Source: Acidimicrobiaceae bacterium RAAP-2 | GTDB taxonomy: Bacteria > Actinomycetota > Acidimicrobiia > Acidimicrobiales > RAAP-2 | Assembly: GCA_001443545.1 (NCBI GenBank) | Contig: LMAD01000029.1 | Span: forward strand, 1-23,772 | DNA: 23,772 nt | Reading direction: 5' to 3' | Part shown: piece after piece, positions 7,174-14,668 of the stretch | How positions within the stretch are numbered: position 1 is the stretch's first letter | Layout of the letters: each line of letters starts with the position of its first letter | Made by a program: the position numbers and the translations under genes | The notes under the pieces: generated by a model | The model's input: the letters and a program-made list of their open reading frames with translations, nothing else | Databases searched by the model: none | What the model was told of the DNA's origin: nothing

Positions 7174-8358
7174 ATGTCGTCAAGCAGCCGTAGCGTCGAA
7201 TTGCGTCCGGAAGATTTTCTCAATATTGACGGGAATCTGTCAGAAGAGGAACTGGCGATTCGGAGCACCGTCCGTAAATTCGTCCGGGACAAAGTCGAGC
7301 CGAACGTTGCGGAGTGGTTCGAGGAGGGCCGGAGCCCCGTGGGGCTGATGAAGGAGCTCGGCGCGTTGGGCGTGCTCGGCATGCACTTGGAGGGATACGG
7401 GTGCGCGGGCACGAGTGCCACGGCCTACGGGCTGGCCTGCCTCGAGCTCGAAGCGGGTGACAGCGGGATTCGCAGCCTGGTATCCGTGCAAGGTTCATTG
7501 GCCATGTTCGCCATCCACCGCTGGGGTTCTGAAGAACAGAAGCAGGAGTGGCTCCCCCAGATGGCCGCGGGTGAGGCGGTCGGTTGTTTCGGTCTCACCG
7601 AACCCGACGCGGGATCCGATCCCGGCTCCATGCGGACGAATGCCCGACGAGACGGTACCGACTGGATCCTCAATGGCCAGAAGATGTGGATCACGAATGG
7701 CTCGGTCGCTGACGTGGCGATTGTCTGGGCTCGGACCGACGAGGGCATTCGAGGATTCGTCGTCCCCAAGGGTACGCCCGGGTTCTCCAGCCAAGAGATC
7801 AAGAAGAAGCTCTCGTTGCGGGCCTCGGTGACCTCGGAACTCCTCTTCACCGACGTCCGACTGCCCGCTTCCGCGCTGCTCCCCGAAGCGACGTCGCTAC
7901 GCGGACCGCTGAGTTGCCTGAACGAAGCACGCTACGGGATTGTTTGGGGCGCCGTAGGCGCGGCGCGCGCCTGCTTCGAATCGGCGCTGCAGTACGCGGG
8001 CGAGCGTCAGGTCTTTGGCAAGCCGGTAGCGTCCTACCAGATCCAGCAGCAGAAGTTGGCCATGATGGCGTTGTCGGTGAATCGCTCGTATCTCCTCGCG
8101 CTGCACCTGGGACGGCTCAAGGATGGTGGACAGTTGCGCCCCGAGCAGGTCAGCATGGGCAAGCTCAACAACGTCAATGACGCACTCGAAGTCGCCAGAT
8201 CGGCCCGCCAGGTCCTCGGGGCGAACGGTATTTCGCTCGAGTACCCGGTCATTCGCCACATGGTCAATCTCGAATCGGTGGTGACTTACGAGGGTACGGC
8301 CGACGTGCACGCGCTCGTGGTTGGCGGCGCACTAACGGGGATTCAGGCGTTTCGTTGA
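7174..8358 (+). CDS. gcdH: Acyl-CoA dehydrogenase, glutaryl-CoA dehydrogenase-like
   Basis: A soluble FAD enzyme of 394 residues. Glutaryl-CoA dehydrogenase oxidises and decarboxylates glutaryl-CoA to crotonyl-CoA in lysine, tryptophan and aromatic degradation, passing electrons to ETF. Supporting features are SGIRSLVSVQGSL (98-109) with Arg100, which matches the substrate-carboxylate Arg of the family; the FAD/substrate loop FGLTEPDAGSDPGSM (139-153); QVFGKPVASYQ (279-289); and TYEGTADVHALVVGGALTG (371-389) with catalytic Glu373. The phrase NGISLEYPVIRH before it is also typical of glutaryl-CoA dehydrogenases. ATG 7174 has a good AGAGGGAG ribosome binding site. It stands alone, divergent from the gene-poor stretch, and is followed by the SDR/TetR scar. 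The family is certain; the exact substrate is likely but could be another short acyl-CoA. Confidence 0.88.
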   Translation: MSSSSRSVELRPEDFLNIDGNLSEEELAIRSTVRKFVRDKVEPNVAEWFEEGRSPVGLMKELGALGVLGMHLEGYGCAGTSATAYGLACLELEAGDSGIRSLVSVQGSLAMFAIHRWGSEEQKQEWLPQMAAGEAVGCFGLTEPDAGSDPGSMRTNARRDGTDWILNGQKMWITNGSVADVAIVWARTDEGIRGFVVPKGTPGFSSQEIKKKLSLRASVTSELLFTDVRLPASALLPEATSLRGPLSCLNEARYGIVWGAVGAARACFESALQYAGERQVFGKPVASYQIQQQKLAMMALSVNRSYLLALHLGRLKDGGQLRPEQVSMGKLNNVNDALEVARSARQVLGANGISLEYPVIRHMVNLESVVTYEGTADVHALVVGGALTGIQAFR

Positions 8359-8479
8359 TGCCTCGACAGCACTGGCAACGTTCTTCGTAGGTTCGAGATC
8401 GCGAGGGCGTGGTCGAACTCGACGGTTTCGGATCCGTGGGCGGGGTTTGATGGGCCCCGCGACACGTGCGAGAGGTGTC

Positions 8480-8741
8480 CTATTCGATCGCTGACCAACC
8501 ATTGTCGACTGGCAGGAGTGCACCGCTCACGGTGCTCGCGGCATCCGACGCCAGAAAGACGATGGCGGCCGTAATCTCCTTGGACCGCGCCACTCGACCA
8601 ACGTTGATGGCGTACGTACCGATGCTCGCGGGAACCGTGACGTCGTTTATATCGAAACCTCGAGATTCGTGGCGGCGCCAACGCGTTCACCCTGATTCCG
8701 TCGTCGCGATACATCACGGCCGCGGTCGGTAACTCGAACGC
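8480..8741 (-). pseudogene. Short-chain dehydrogenase/reductase, C-terminal remnant with frameshift
   Basis: The minus strand encodes the C-terminal third of a classical SDR (NAD(P)-dependent oxidoreductase) and nothing more. From about 8741 one frame reads TAAVMYRDDGIRVNALAPP, the SDR segment just after the active site. Within about 8655-8685 the homology moves to another frame, which continues PASIGTYAINVGRVARSKEI, then ITAAIVFLASDAASTVSGAL, and ends LPVDNGWSAIE at a TAG (8480-8482). The Rossmann glycine motif and the YxxxK active site are absent, so no enzyme can be made. The 5' part was apparently removed in the same event that truncated the neighbouring regulator fragment at 8733-9167. 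Confidence 0.8.
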
Positions 8742-9167
8742 CCGTATTGGCGGTACTGTTCGTCCAAGCCAGACGCGATCGGACCACCACTCGAAGATGG
8801 TTGTCGCGACGCCGTCGACCTCGTCGGTCGGGTGGCTCTTGGTGACCCACTGTTCAGCGCGTGGGCCGAACCGTCGGTCGGCAAACGTCCTGACGCCCAG
8901 AATATCGACCGGTTGTTGCGGCTGGCCGAGTGCGAACCGACCGTGAACGTGGTCTGGTTGCAGGGCCATCACGGCGCCATTGATTCGTTGATCGGGGCGC
9001 TCGCGCGTCGCGACATCTTGGCGGTGGACGGCCCCGAGGGACCGGTACGCGCCGCGGTACTGAATGCGGCGCTCGCCGTGGCCATCGAGTACTACGCTCG
9101 ACAAGCTAAAGGCGGGGGGTCGATTGACGACCTCGTTCCGCGAGCCGTCCGTCTCGCCCTTGGTTGA
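8733..9167 (+). pseudogene. Probable TetR-type regulator, C-terminal remnant
   Basis: An open frame with strong G/C bias at third codon positions, so clearly derived from a real gene, but with no proper start. The frame opens after TAA 8730 and the first GTG is at 8832. From about 8800 it reads like a TetR-family C-terminal ligand-binding domain: DAVDLVGRVALGDPLFSAW, later RDILAVDGPEGPVRAAVL and a closing DDLVPRAVRLALG. No helix-turn-helix N-terminal domain lies upstream; that side instead holds the SDR remnant on the other strand. If translated from GTG 8832 it would give a 111-residue protein unable to bind DNA on its own. The family assignment rests on general resemblance and is moderate; the truncation is well supported. 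Confidence 0.55.
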
Positions 9168-9180
9168 CCGGCGGCTCGGC

Positions 9181-9197
9181 GAGGTGAGACCTTTTTC
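9181..9197 (+). terminator. Weak candidate intrinsic terminator
   Basis: AGGT-gag-ACCT (9182-9192) forms a small stem followed directly by a T-run (9192-9196). It lies 14 bases after the stop of the TetR-like fragment and before the convergent E2 gene. The stem is only four to five base pairs, so this is a tentative call. Confidence 0.3.
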
Positions 9198-9199
9198 AG

Positions 9200-10465
9200 T
9201 TAGGCGACGAGCGACCAGGGGTTCTCGAGGAATGTGGTGAGCGTTCGCAGGAATTGGGCGGCCAGGGCGCCGTCAATGATCCGGTGGTCCGAGGAGAGCG
9301 TGTAACGCATCGTGTGGCGGGCTTCGATGACGCCATCGACCACTCGTGGCTCGACCGTCGTCGACCCGACCGCCAGTATCGCCCCCTCGGGCGGATTGAT
9401 GATCGCGGTGAACTGCTCGACGCCGAACATCCCGAGGTTACTGATCGTGAAGGTGCCGCCCGACATCTGGTCGATCGTCAACTTCTTATCGTTGGCTAGT
9501 GAGGCGAGTCGCTTCGCTTCGACACCGAGCTCGCCGACGGATTTTTGATCAGCGTCATTGATGACGGGGACGACGAGGCCATTTTCTGAGGCGACCGCTA
9601 CCCCAATGTTGATGCGGTGGTGAATCAGCATCGTGGTACTCGCGTCATCGACGTACGAGGCATTGACTAGGGGATGTTCGCGCAACGCGAGGGCACACGC
9701 TCGAATCAGCAGGTCATTCACGCTCACCTTGGAACGTGCGACGGCCGCGAGTTGGGAGTTGAGCTCGGTGCGCATCGTCACCAACGCCTCCGCGTCGACG
9801 ACCGCCGTCACAAAGAAATGCGGGATGGTGCGGGCGCTCTCGCCGAGGCGACGGGCGATGACTCGGCGCGTAGTACTGAGTGGGATCACTTCGGAGCCGC
9901 GACGCTCGTCGGCGATAACCGGCGGCGCCGAGACCGCGTCGACGACGAGTTCGTCCAGCTGCGCGGAGGTGTCGTCGAAGTCCACGATGTCGCGGCGGAT
10001 GATTCGCCCGCCGGGTCCCGTTCCGCGAACGCGGCTGAGGTCGATATTGAGCTGGCGAGCCATTCGGCGAACCAGCGGGGAGGCGAAACGTCGTGGTCCG
10101 TTCTCCACCTCGGGCACCGTCACCGGTGCCGTCACCGTCTCCACGGTGTCCACGCGCAACGGCCTGGTGGAGACTGGGCCCGGGTCAGTGGCTGAAGCCG
10201 CCGGGGAGGCGACGGCGCGAGCCGTCGCGACGCCGGTGTCGAGCAGGGCGATGGGTGTGCCGATGGCGACGACGTCGCCCTCACCCACCAAGACTTCGGT
10301 CAGGATGCCGGCTTCGTAGGCTTCGTACTCCATCGTGGCCTTGTCGGTCTCAATCTCAACGAGGATGTCGCCCACTTCGACCCGATCACCGGGGTGCTTG
10401 TGCCACGTGGCCACGGAACCCTCTTCCATGGTGTCCGAGAGACGGGGCATCTTGATCTCAATCAT
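9200..10465 (-). CDS. pdhC: Dihydrolipoyl acyltransferase, E2 of 2-oxo-acid (pyruvate) dehydrogenase complex
   Basis: The E2 core subunit, 421 residues. It moves the acetyl group from E1-bound ThDP through a swinging lipoyl arm to CoA. Domains in order: one lipoyl domain (about 1-76) with the attachment Lys42 in ETDKATME; an Ala/Pro/Val/Thr-rich linker (77-125); a peripheral-subunit-binding domain (127-160) containing ASPLVRRMARQLNIDL and GTGPGGRII; a second linker; and the catalytic domain (about 195-421) with the active-site motif DHRIIDG, in which His394 and Asp398 are catalytic. ATG 10465 overlaps the end of the E1beta gene by eight bases, so translation is probably coupled. It is the last gene of the E1alpha-E1beta-E2 operon. 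The neighbouring E1 subunits favour pyruvate as substrate, though branched-chain 2-oxo acids cannot be fully excluded. Confidence 0.94.
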   Translation of the reverse strand: MIEIKMPRLSDTMEEGSVATWHKHPGDRVEVGDILVEIETDKATMEYEAYEAGILTEVLVGEGDVVAIGTPIALLDTGVATARAVASPAASATDPGPVSTRPLRVDTVETVTAPVTVPEVENGPRRFASPLVRRMARQLNIDLSRVRGTGPGGRIIRRDIVDFDDTSAQLDELVVDAVSAPPVIADERRGSEVIPLSTTRRVIARRLGESARTIPHFFVTAVVDAEALVTMRTELNSQLAAVARSKVSVNDLLIRACALALREHPLVNASYVDDASTTMLIHHRINIGVAVASENGLVVPVINDADQKSVGELGVEAKRLASLANDKKLTIDQMSGGTFTISNLGMFGVEQFTAIINPPEGAILAVGSTTVEPRVVDGVIEARHTMRYTLSSDHRIIDGALAAQFLRTLTTFLENPWSLVA

Positions 10466-11471
10466 GACCGACCTTCTGGTGACGGCGACCCACGGCGTCG
10501 AGCGTCTGATGAACGGCGTTGATCACGTCATCCACCGACGGCAGCGCCGCGGTCTCCAAGGGCTTGGAATAGGGGAGTGGGACTTCGGCCATCGCGACAC
10601 GTCGAACTGGGGCGTCGAGGTAGTCGAAGGCGCCGTCGGATATCGTCGCTGCGACCTCGGCGCCGATCCCGTAGGTGAGCCAGTCGTCTTCGACGACGAC
10701 CGCCGCGTGCGTTTTCATCACCGACTCGATGATCGTTGGCCGGTCGAGCGGACGCAGGCTGCGTAGGTCGATGACCTCGATATCGAGTCCGTCAGACGCC
10801 GCCAGTTGGTCAGCGACCTGGGCGGCGATATGGGCCATACGCGAGTAACCGATGAGCGTGAGGTCGCGTCCCGGTCGAGTGACTGCCGCCTTGCCGATCT
10901 CGGCTGGCGTATCGTCGTCGGGTACGTCACCCTTGGTGTTATACAGCGCGAGGTTCTCGAGGAACAGCACCGGATCGTCGTCGCGGATCGCCGCCATCAA
11001 GAGTGCCTTGGCGTCGGCTGGGGTGCTGGGGGCCACCACTTTGAGGCCCGGGACGAAGGCGTAGTAGAGCTCGATGTTCTGCGAATGGGTCGCGCCGAGT
11101 TGTTGGCCGCCGCCACCGGGCGTGCGGATGACGAGCGGCACCTTCGCCTGGCCACCGAACATGCCGTAGATCTTGGCGGCGTGATTGACGATCTGGTCCA
11201 ACGCGAGCAACGAGAAGTTGATCGTCATGATCTCGACGACCGGACGCAACCCGAGCATGGCGGCGCCGATTGCGGCGCCGGTGAAGCCCTCTTCGGCGAT
11301 TGGCGTGTCGCGCACACGCTTCTCACCGAATTCGGCCAATAGACCGGCGGTGATCTTGTACGAGCCTTCGAAGACTCCGATCTCTTCACCCAGCAAGAAC
11401 ACGTTCTCGTCGCGCAACATCTCGGCGCGCAACGTGTCGTGCAACGCCTGGCGATACGTCATCGTGGTCAC
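10458..11471 (-). CDS. pdhB: Pyruvate dehydrogenase E1 component, beta subunit
   Basis: The beta subunit of an alpha2beta2 thiamine-diphosphate E1, 337 residues, which together with E1alpha decarboxylates pyruvate and acetylates the E2 lipoyl group. The sequence GEEIGVFEGSYKITAGL (28-44), the segment RDTPIAEEGFTGAAIGAA and the block TPGGGGQQLGATHSQ match the pyruvate-specific cyanobacterial/mitochondrial type more closely than the branched-chain type. AIRDDDPVLFLEN and VPLPYSKPLE are other family hallmarks. The start is GTG 11471, overlapping the E1alpha stop in a GTGA; its 3' end overlaps E2 by eight bases. This packing indicates one transcript with coupled translation, giving matched subunit amounts. 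Confidence 0.95.
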   Translation of the reverse strand: MTTMTYRQALHDTLRAEMLRDENVFLLGEEIGVFEGSYKITAGLLAEFGEKRVRDTPIAEEGFTGAAIGAAMLGLRPVVEIMTINFSLLALDQIVNHAAKIYGMFGGQAKVPLVIRTPGGGGQQLGATHSQNIELYYAFVPGLKVVAPSTPADAKALLMAAIRDDDPVLFLENLALYNTKGDVPDDDTPAEIGKAAVTRPGRDLTLIGYSRMAHIAAQVADQLAASDGLDIEVIDLRSLRPLDRPTIIESVMKTHAAVVVEDDWLTYGIGAEVAATISDGAFDYLDAPVRRVAMAEVPLPYSKPLETAALPSVDDVINAVHQTLDAVGRRHQKVGHD

Positions 11472-12628
11472 TGGTCTTCTCCGAGATCGGGCCGGGGGGC
11501 AGGTTCGAATAGCGGTTGCCCGGGTAGGCGTCGTGAGTCGTTGGCGACGGGGGTCGCGTAGTTGTAGTCGAACAACGTCGCGACGTCGGGAGTGGGGCTG
11601 GCCTCGGCGAACGCTGCCGCTTCGTCCACGCGAGCGGTGACTTCGTGCTCGATGGCGGCCATACCGTTGGCGTCGATCACTCCGTCGCGAACGAGTTGGG
11701 CGCCGAACGTGACTACGGGGTCGTGCTCTCTCAGTTGTGCGACCTCGGTCTCGGACCGATACTTCGCGGGGTCGACGACGGAGTGCCCTCGCAACCGTTC
11801 CGAAACCACCTCGAGGAGGTAGGGCTTGCCCGATCGTGCGACCGCGACGGCTTGGGCACTGGCCTCGGCGACGGCGAGCGGATCGAGGCCGTCAACGCGG
11901 GCCGACTCAATCCGGTAAGCCGCGCCGCGGCGGAAGAGTTCGGGTTCGGCCGACGACTTCTCAACGGTCGTGCCCATCCCGAGTCGATTATTGATGATGA
12001 CGTAGACGATTGGGAGATTCCAGAGTGCCGCGATGTTGAGCGACTCGTGGAAGGCGCCCACGTTCGTCGTCCCGTCGCCCATCGTGCACATCACGACGTC
12101 ACTACCGCCGCGGTAATCGATGGCCAACGCCGCTCCGGTAGCGAGCGGTATCTGCCCACCGACGATGCCGTAACCACCGAGCAGACGATGGGTGAGGTCG
12201 AACATATGCATCGAACCGCCCCAGCCCTTGGAGACACCGTCGATCCGTCCGTAGAGTTCGGCCATCACTCGATTGGGGTCGATGCCACGATTGATGGCGT
12301 ACCCGTGCTCTCGATAGTTCGTAAAGAGGTAATCGGTGGGCGCCAGAGCCGAGAGCAGGCCCACAACGGCAGCCTCCTCTCCCAGGTTCAGGTGGCAGTA
12401 GCCACCGATCAGCGCCTGGGTGTAGCTTCTCGCGGCGCGCTCCTCGAATCGTCGGATGAGCAGCATCTGACGGTAGAACTCGGTGAGCCTCGTTACCTCC
12501 GCCGGCGTCCGCTTCACCGCCCTCACCCGGGTGGACTTCTTGGCCGCCGCTTTCACGGTCGGCTTCGCCGGCGTCGCGTCGAGCTTCGGTCCAGACGCCT
12601 TACGCGACGCGTTCATTTGGTTGGTCAT
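11468..12628 (-). CDS. pdhA: Pyruvate dehydrogenase E1 component, alpha subunit
   Basis: The alpha subunit of the ThDP-dependent E1, 386 residues. The ThDP/Mg motif runs from GDGTTN (184-189) to NN (213-214), with FHESLNIAALWNLP between. GGYCHLNLGEEA (75-86) and the loop RLRGHSVVDPAKYRSETE (279-296) are characteristic of E1alpha; that loop corresponds to the phosphorylation loop of the mammalian enzyme. The first 45 residues are an added Lys/Ala/Pro/Thr-rich, probably disordered tail (PAKPTVKAAAKKSTRVRAVK) not present in most homologues. ATG 12628 is the chosen start with a weak GAGAGA upstream; ATG 12616 would remove four residues. It is the first gene of the operon and is divergent from the MarR gene across 304 bases. 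No lipoamide dehydrogenase (E3) is in the window. Confidence 0.95.
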   Translation of the reverse strand: MTNQMNASRKASGPKLDATPAKPTVKAAAKKSTRVRAVKRTPAEVTRLTEFYRQMLLIRRFEERAARSYTQALIGGYCHLNLGEEAAVVGLLSALAPTDYLFTNYREHGYAINRGIDPNRVMAELYGRIDGVSKGWGGSMHMFDLTHRLLGGYGIVGGQIPLATGAALAIDYRGGSDVVMCTMGDGTTNVGAFHESLNIAALWNLPIVYVIINNRLGMGTTVEKSSAEPELFRRGAAYRIESARVDGLDPLAVAEASAQAVAVARSGKPYLLEVVSERLRGHSVVDPAKYRSETEVAQLREHDPVVTFGAQLVRDGVIDANGMAAIEHEVTARVDEAAAFAEASPTPDVATLFDYNYATPVANDSRRLPGQPLFEPAPRPDLGEDQ

Positions 12629-12650
12629 CAGCGCTGTTCTCTCGTTGTCA

Positions 12651-12665
12651 CACTCGTGGCGAGTG
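12651..12665. promoter_or_regulatory. Palindrome in the pdhA leader
   Basis: CACTCG-TGG-CGAGTG is a perfect palindrome with 6-base arms and a 3-base centre, 22 bases upstream of the pdhA start codon. It could be an operator for the PDH operon or a leader hairpin that affects translation. It does not resemble the palindrome at 12840-12855, so different regulators would be expected. Confidence 0.35.
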
Positions 12666-12839
12666 GCGGGTGGCTCGTATCCAGTCTGTCATGTACTACG
12701 ACCGCCAATTTTACGGGCTGCTTCGCGCATCCGTTCGGGGTTACCGCACGGTCCGACGTTTCACGTACCGACGCACCACGACGTCGTGTGCAACGCGTCT
12801 TGGTCGTCGAAGCGTCCGCTGGCGGGCCGCGGTGATGCG

Positions 12840-12855
12840 ATTACCGAAGGGTAAT
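12840..12855. promoter_or_regulatory. Candidate MarR-type operator
   Basis: ATTACC-GAAG-GGTAAT is a perfect inverted repeat of 6-base arms with a 4-base centre, in the intergenic region between pdhA (-) and the marR-mfs pair (+), 77 bases upstream of the MarR start. Size, A/T-flanked arms and position suit the autoregulated operators common for MarR proteins. A second, looser repeat, CGCGAT...ATCGCG (12869-12889), lies between it and the gene. Binding is inferred only. Confidence 0.4.
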
Positions 12856-12932
12856 GGTCGGGACGTCGCGCGATCTCCTCGATATCGCGTGAATCCCGCG
12901 TCGGACGGCGTAATGCCCGGAGGATTAGTTGC

Positions 12933-13421
12933 GTGCCAGCAGGCAACAGAAATACCATGGCTCCGATGTCCAGTGAGCGCTCGCCCGAGGTCGAGGAAGT
13001 GGCCGATTGGCTACGCGCCACGGTCGGTCGACTGGCTCGATCGCTTCGCGCGGCGCAAGGATCGAGTGTGCTGTCGCCCAGTCAACGAGAGGTTCTTGGA
13101 ATTGTCGCGCGTCGCGGTCCAATCCGGCTCGCGAAGATCGCCGCGGACGAAGGCATGAACGTGACAATGGTCTCTCGCATCGTGAGTCAGCTCGAGGACG
13201 CCTCACTGGTTGAACGGCAGTCGGACCTTGATGACGAACGAGTAGTCCACGTCGCAGCGACCCGTAGCGGTCGTCGTCTCGCTGACGAGTTGCGGCGCGA
13301 ACGGACCCGGGTGCTGAGCGATGCGCTGGAAGGTTTAACCGATCGCGAGCTGCGTCGATTGATCGACGTCCTACCGGCGCTCGACGCCATCGTTGAGAAA
13401 ATCGCGACGGACCGTCGATGA
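12933..13421 (+). CDS. MarR family transcriptional regulator
   Basis: A 162-residue winged helix-turn-helix repressor-type protein. After a short N-terminal helix region (20-43), the DNA-binding part spans about 47-112: LSPSQREVLGIVARRGP, the recognition region LAKIAADEGMNVTMVSRIV (66-84), and the wing DLDDERVVHVAATRSG (98-113), a classic MarR signature. Helices at both ends should form the dimer interface. I start it at GTG 12933 because GGAGG lies nine bases upstream; ATG 12957 and ATG 12966 are internal alternatives. Its stop overlaps the start of the MFS exporter in an ATGA, so the two are translationally coupled. This is the standard arrangement for a repressor that senses a toxic compound and controls its own exporter. 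The palindrome at 12840-12855 is a likely binding site. Confidence 0.93.
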   Translation: MPAGNRNTMAPMSSERSPEVEEVADWLRATVGRLARSLRAAQGSSVLSPSQREVLGIVARRGPIRLAKIAADEGMNVTMVSRIVSQLEDASLVERQSDLDDERVVHVAATRSGRRLADELRRERTRVLSDALEGLTDRELRRLIDVLPALDAIVEKIATDRR

Positions 13422-14668
13422 GTCTTCGTTCGACCGCCGGACGCACGTTCTCATCGCTCGCCAACCCCAACTACCGTAAGTTTTTCATTGGCCAGTCGAC
13501 GTCGCTCGTTGGCACGTGGATGCAATCGACGGCGCAGTCCTGGCTCGTTCTCGTGCTGACGCACTCCGCAACGGCCATTGGGGTGGTCGTCGCCCTCCAG
13601 ACCTTGCCGGTCTTGCTACTTGGTCCCTACGGGGGCGTCGTTGCGGACCGGGTCGACAAGCGGCGTCTGCTAATCGTGTTGCAGTCACTGATGGCGGTGC
13701 AGGCCGCTGTTCTCGCCACGTTCACGCTCTTGCACGACGCCACCTACCTCGACGTGTGCGTGTTGGCTGTCGTGTTGGGACTGAATAACAGTTTCGAGAA
13801 CCCGTCGCGACAGGCGTTCCTGCTCGAGATGGTCGGCTCGTCCGATCTAAGAAATGCGGTGAGTTTGAACTCAACGATGAACAACGCAGCTCGGGCGGTA
13901 GGACCGGCATTGGCCGGTATCCTGATCGCGGCCGTTGGCGAAGGATGGTGTTTCGTGCTCAACGCCGTCAGTTTCGTCGCGGTCGTCGGCTCCCTCGTCG
14001 CAATGGATCGGACGACGCTGAAACCCAGTCCGGCGGCGACGCGCGAACGGGGTCAACTCCGTGCGGGGTTTGGGTACGTCGCTCGTACGCCCGCGTTATT
14101 GATTCCCCTACTCATGATGGGCCTCGTGGGCACGTTCGCGTACGAATTTCAGGTGACGCTCCCGGTGGCGGCGGCGGACGTCTTCCACGGTGGGTCGCGG
14201 GCCTACGGTGCGCTGGTTACGTCGATGGGCGTCGGAGCGGTCGTCGGGGGACTCGTGTCGGCCACGCGTGGCCGCATCGGAATCCGTGCGATGATGATTT
14301 CGAGTTCGATCTTCGGGGTGGTGCTCACCTTCGCCTCGGTGGCTCCGCTCATCGCCATCGAATTCGTCGCGCTCGCGATGGTCGGCTTTGCGAGCGTCTC
14401 GTTCCTGTCCATGGCGAATTCGACGCTGCAATTGGCGAGTGACCCGGCCATGCGCGGTCGGGTGATGGCCCTGTGGGCCGTGGCCTTCATGGGCTCAACC
14501 CCGATCGGCGGTCCGCTGGTGGGATTGATCACGGCGCACTTCGGGGCAAGAGTCGGTCTCGGCGTCGGAGCGCTATCGTGCTTCCTCGCCGCGTCGATCG
14601 GGTTCACCGTGGTTCAACGTCGGGCCAGTACGCTGAGCGCTGACGGGCTACCTTCGGCGACTGACTAA
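13418..14668 (+). CDS. MFS transporter, drug/effector exporter type (MFS_3-like)
   Basis: A 416-residue major facilitator with about twelve hydrophobic segments. The opening NPNYRKFFIGQSTSLVGTWM (16-35) and QSWLVLVLTHSATAIGV are typical of the EntS/MFS_3 exporters. The loop GGVVADRVDKRR (72-83) is MFS motif A, and ENPSRQAFLLEMVGSSDLRN is a conserved inter-helix stretch of this subgroup. It should export small hydrophobic molecules, drugs or siderophore-like compounds across the cytoplasmic membrane using the proton gradient. It is coupled to marR by a four-base overlap. Its TAA stop shares bases with the stop of the convergent CDF-like gene (CTAA, 14665-14668). The substrate is unknown. Confidence 0.92.
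   Translation: MSLRSTAGRTFSSLANPNYRKFFIGQSTSLVGTWMQSTAQSWLVLVLTHSATAIGVVVALQTLPVLLLGPYGGVVADRVDKRRLLIVLQSLMAVQAAVLATFTLLHDATYLDVCVLAVVLGLNNSFENPSRQAFLLEMVGSSDLRNAVSLNSTMNNAARAVGPALAGILIAAVGEGWCFVLNAVSFVAVVGSLVAMDRTTLKPSPAATRERGQLRAGFGYVARTPALLIPLLMMGLVGTFAYEFQVTLPVAAADVFHGGSRAYGALVTSMGVGAVVGGLVSATRGRIGIRAMMISSSIFGVVLTFASVAPLIAIEFVALAMVGFASVSFLSMANSTLQLASDPAMRGRVMALWAVAFMGSTPIGGPLVGLITAHFGARVGLGVGALSCFLAASIGFTVVQRRASTLSADGLPSATD

Noticed and set aside
11645..12835. 396-codon plus-strand frame
   Set aside because: It is antisense to the clearly identified E1alpha gene and has no domain of its own.
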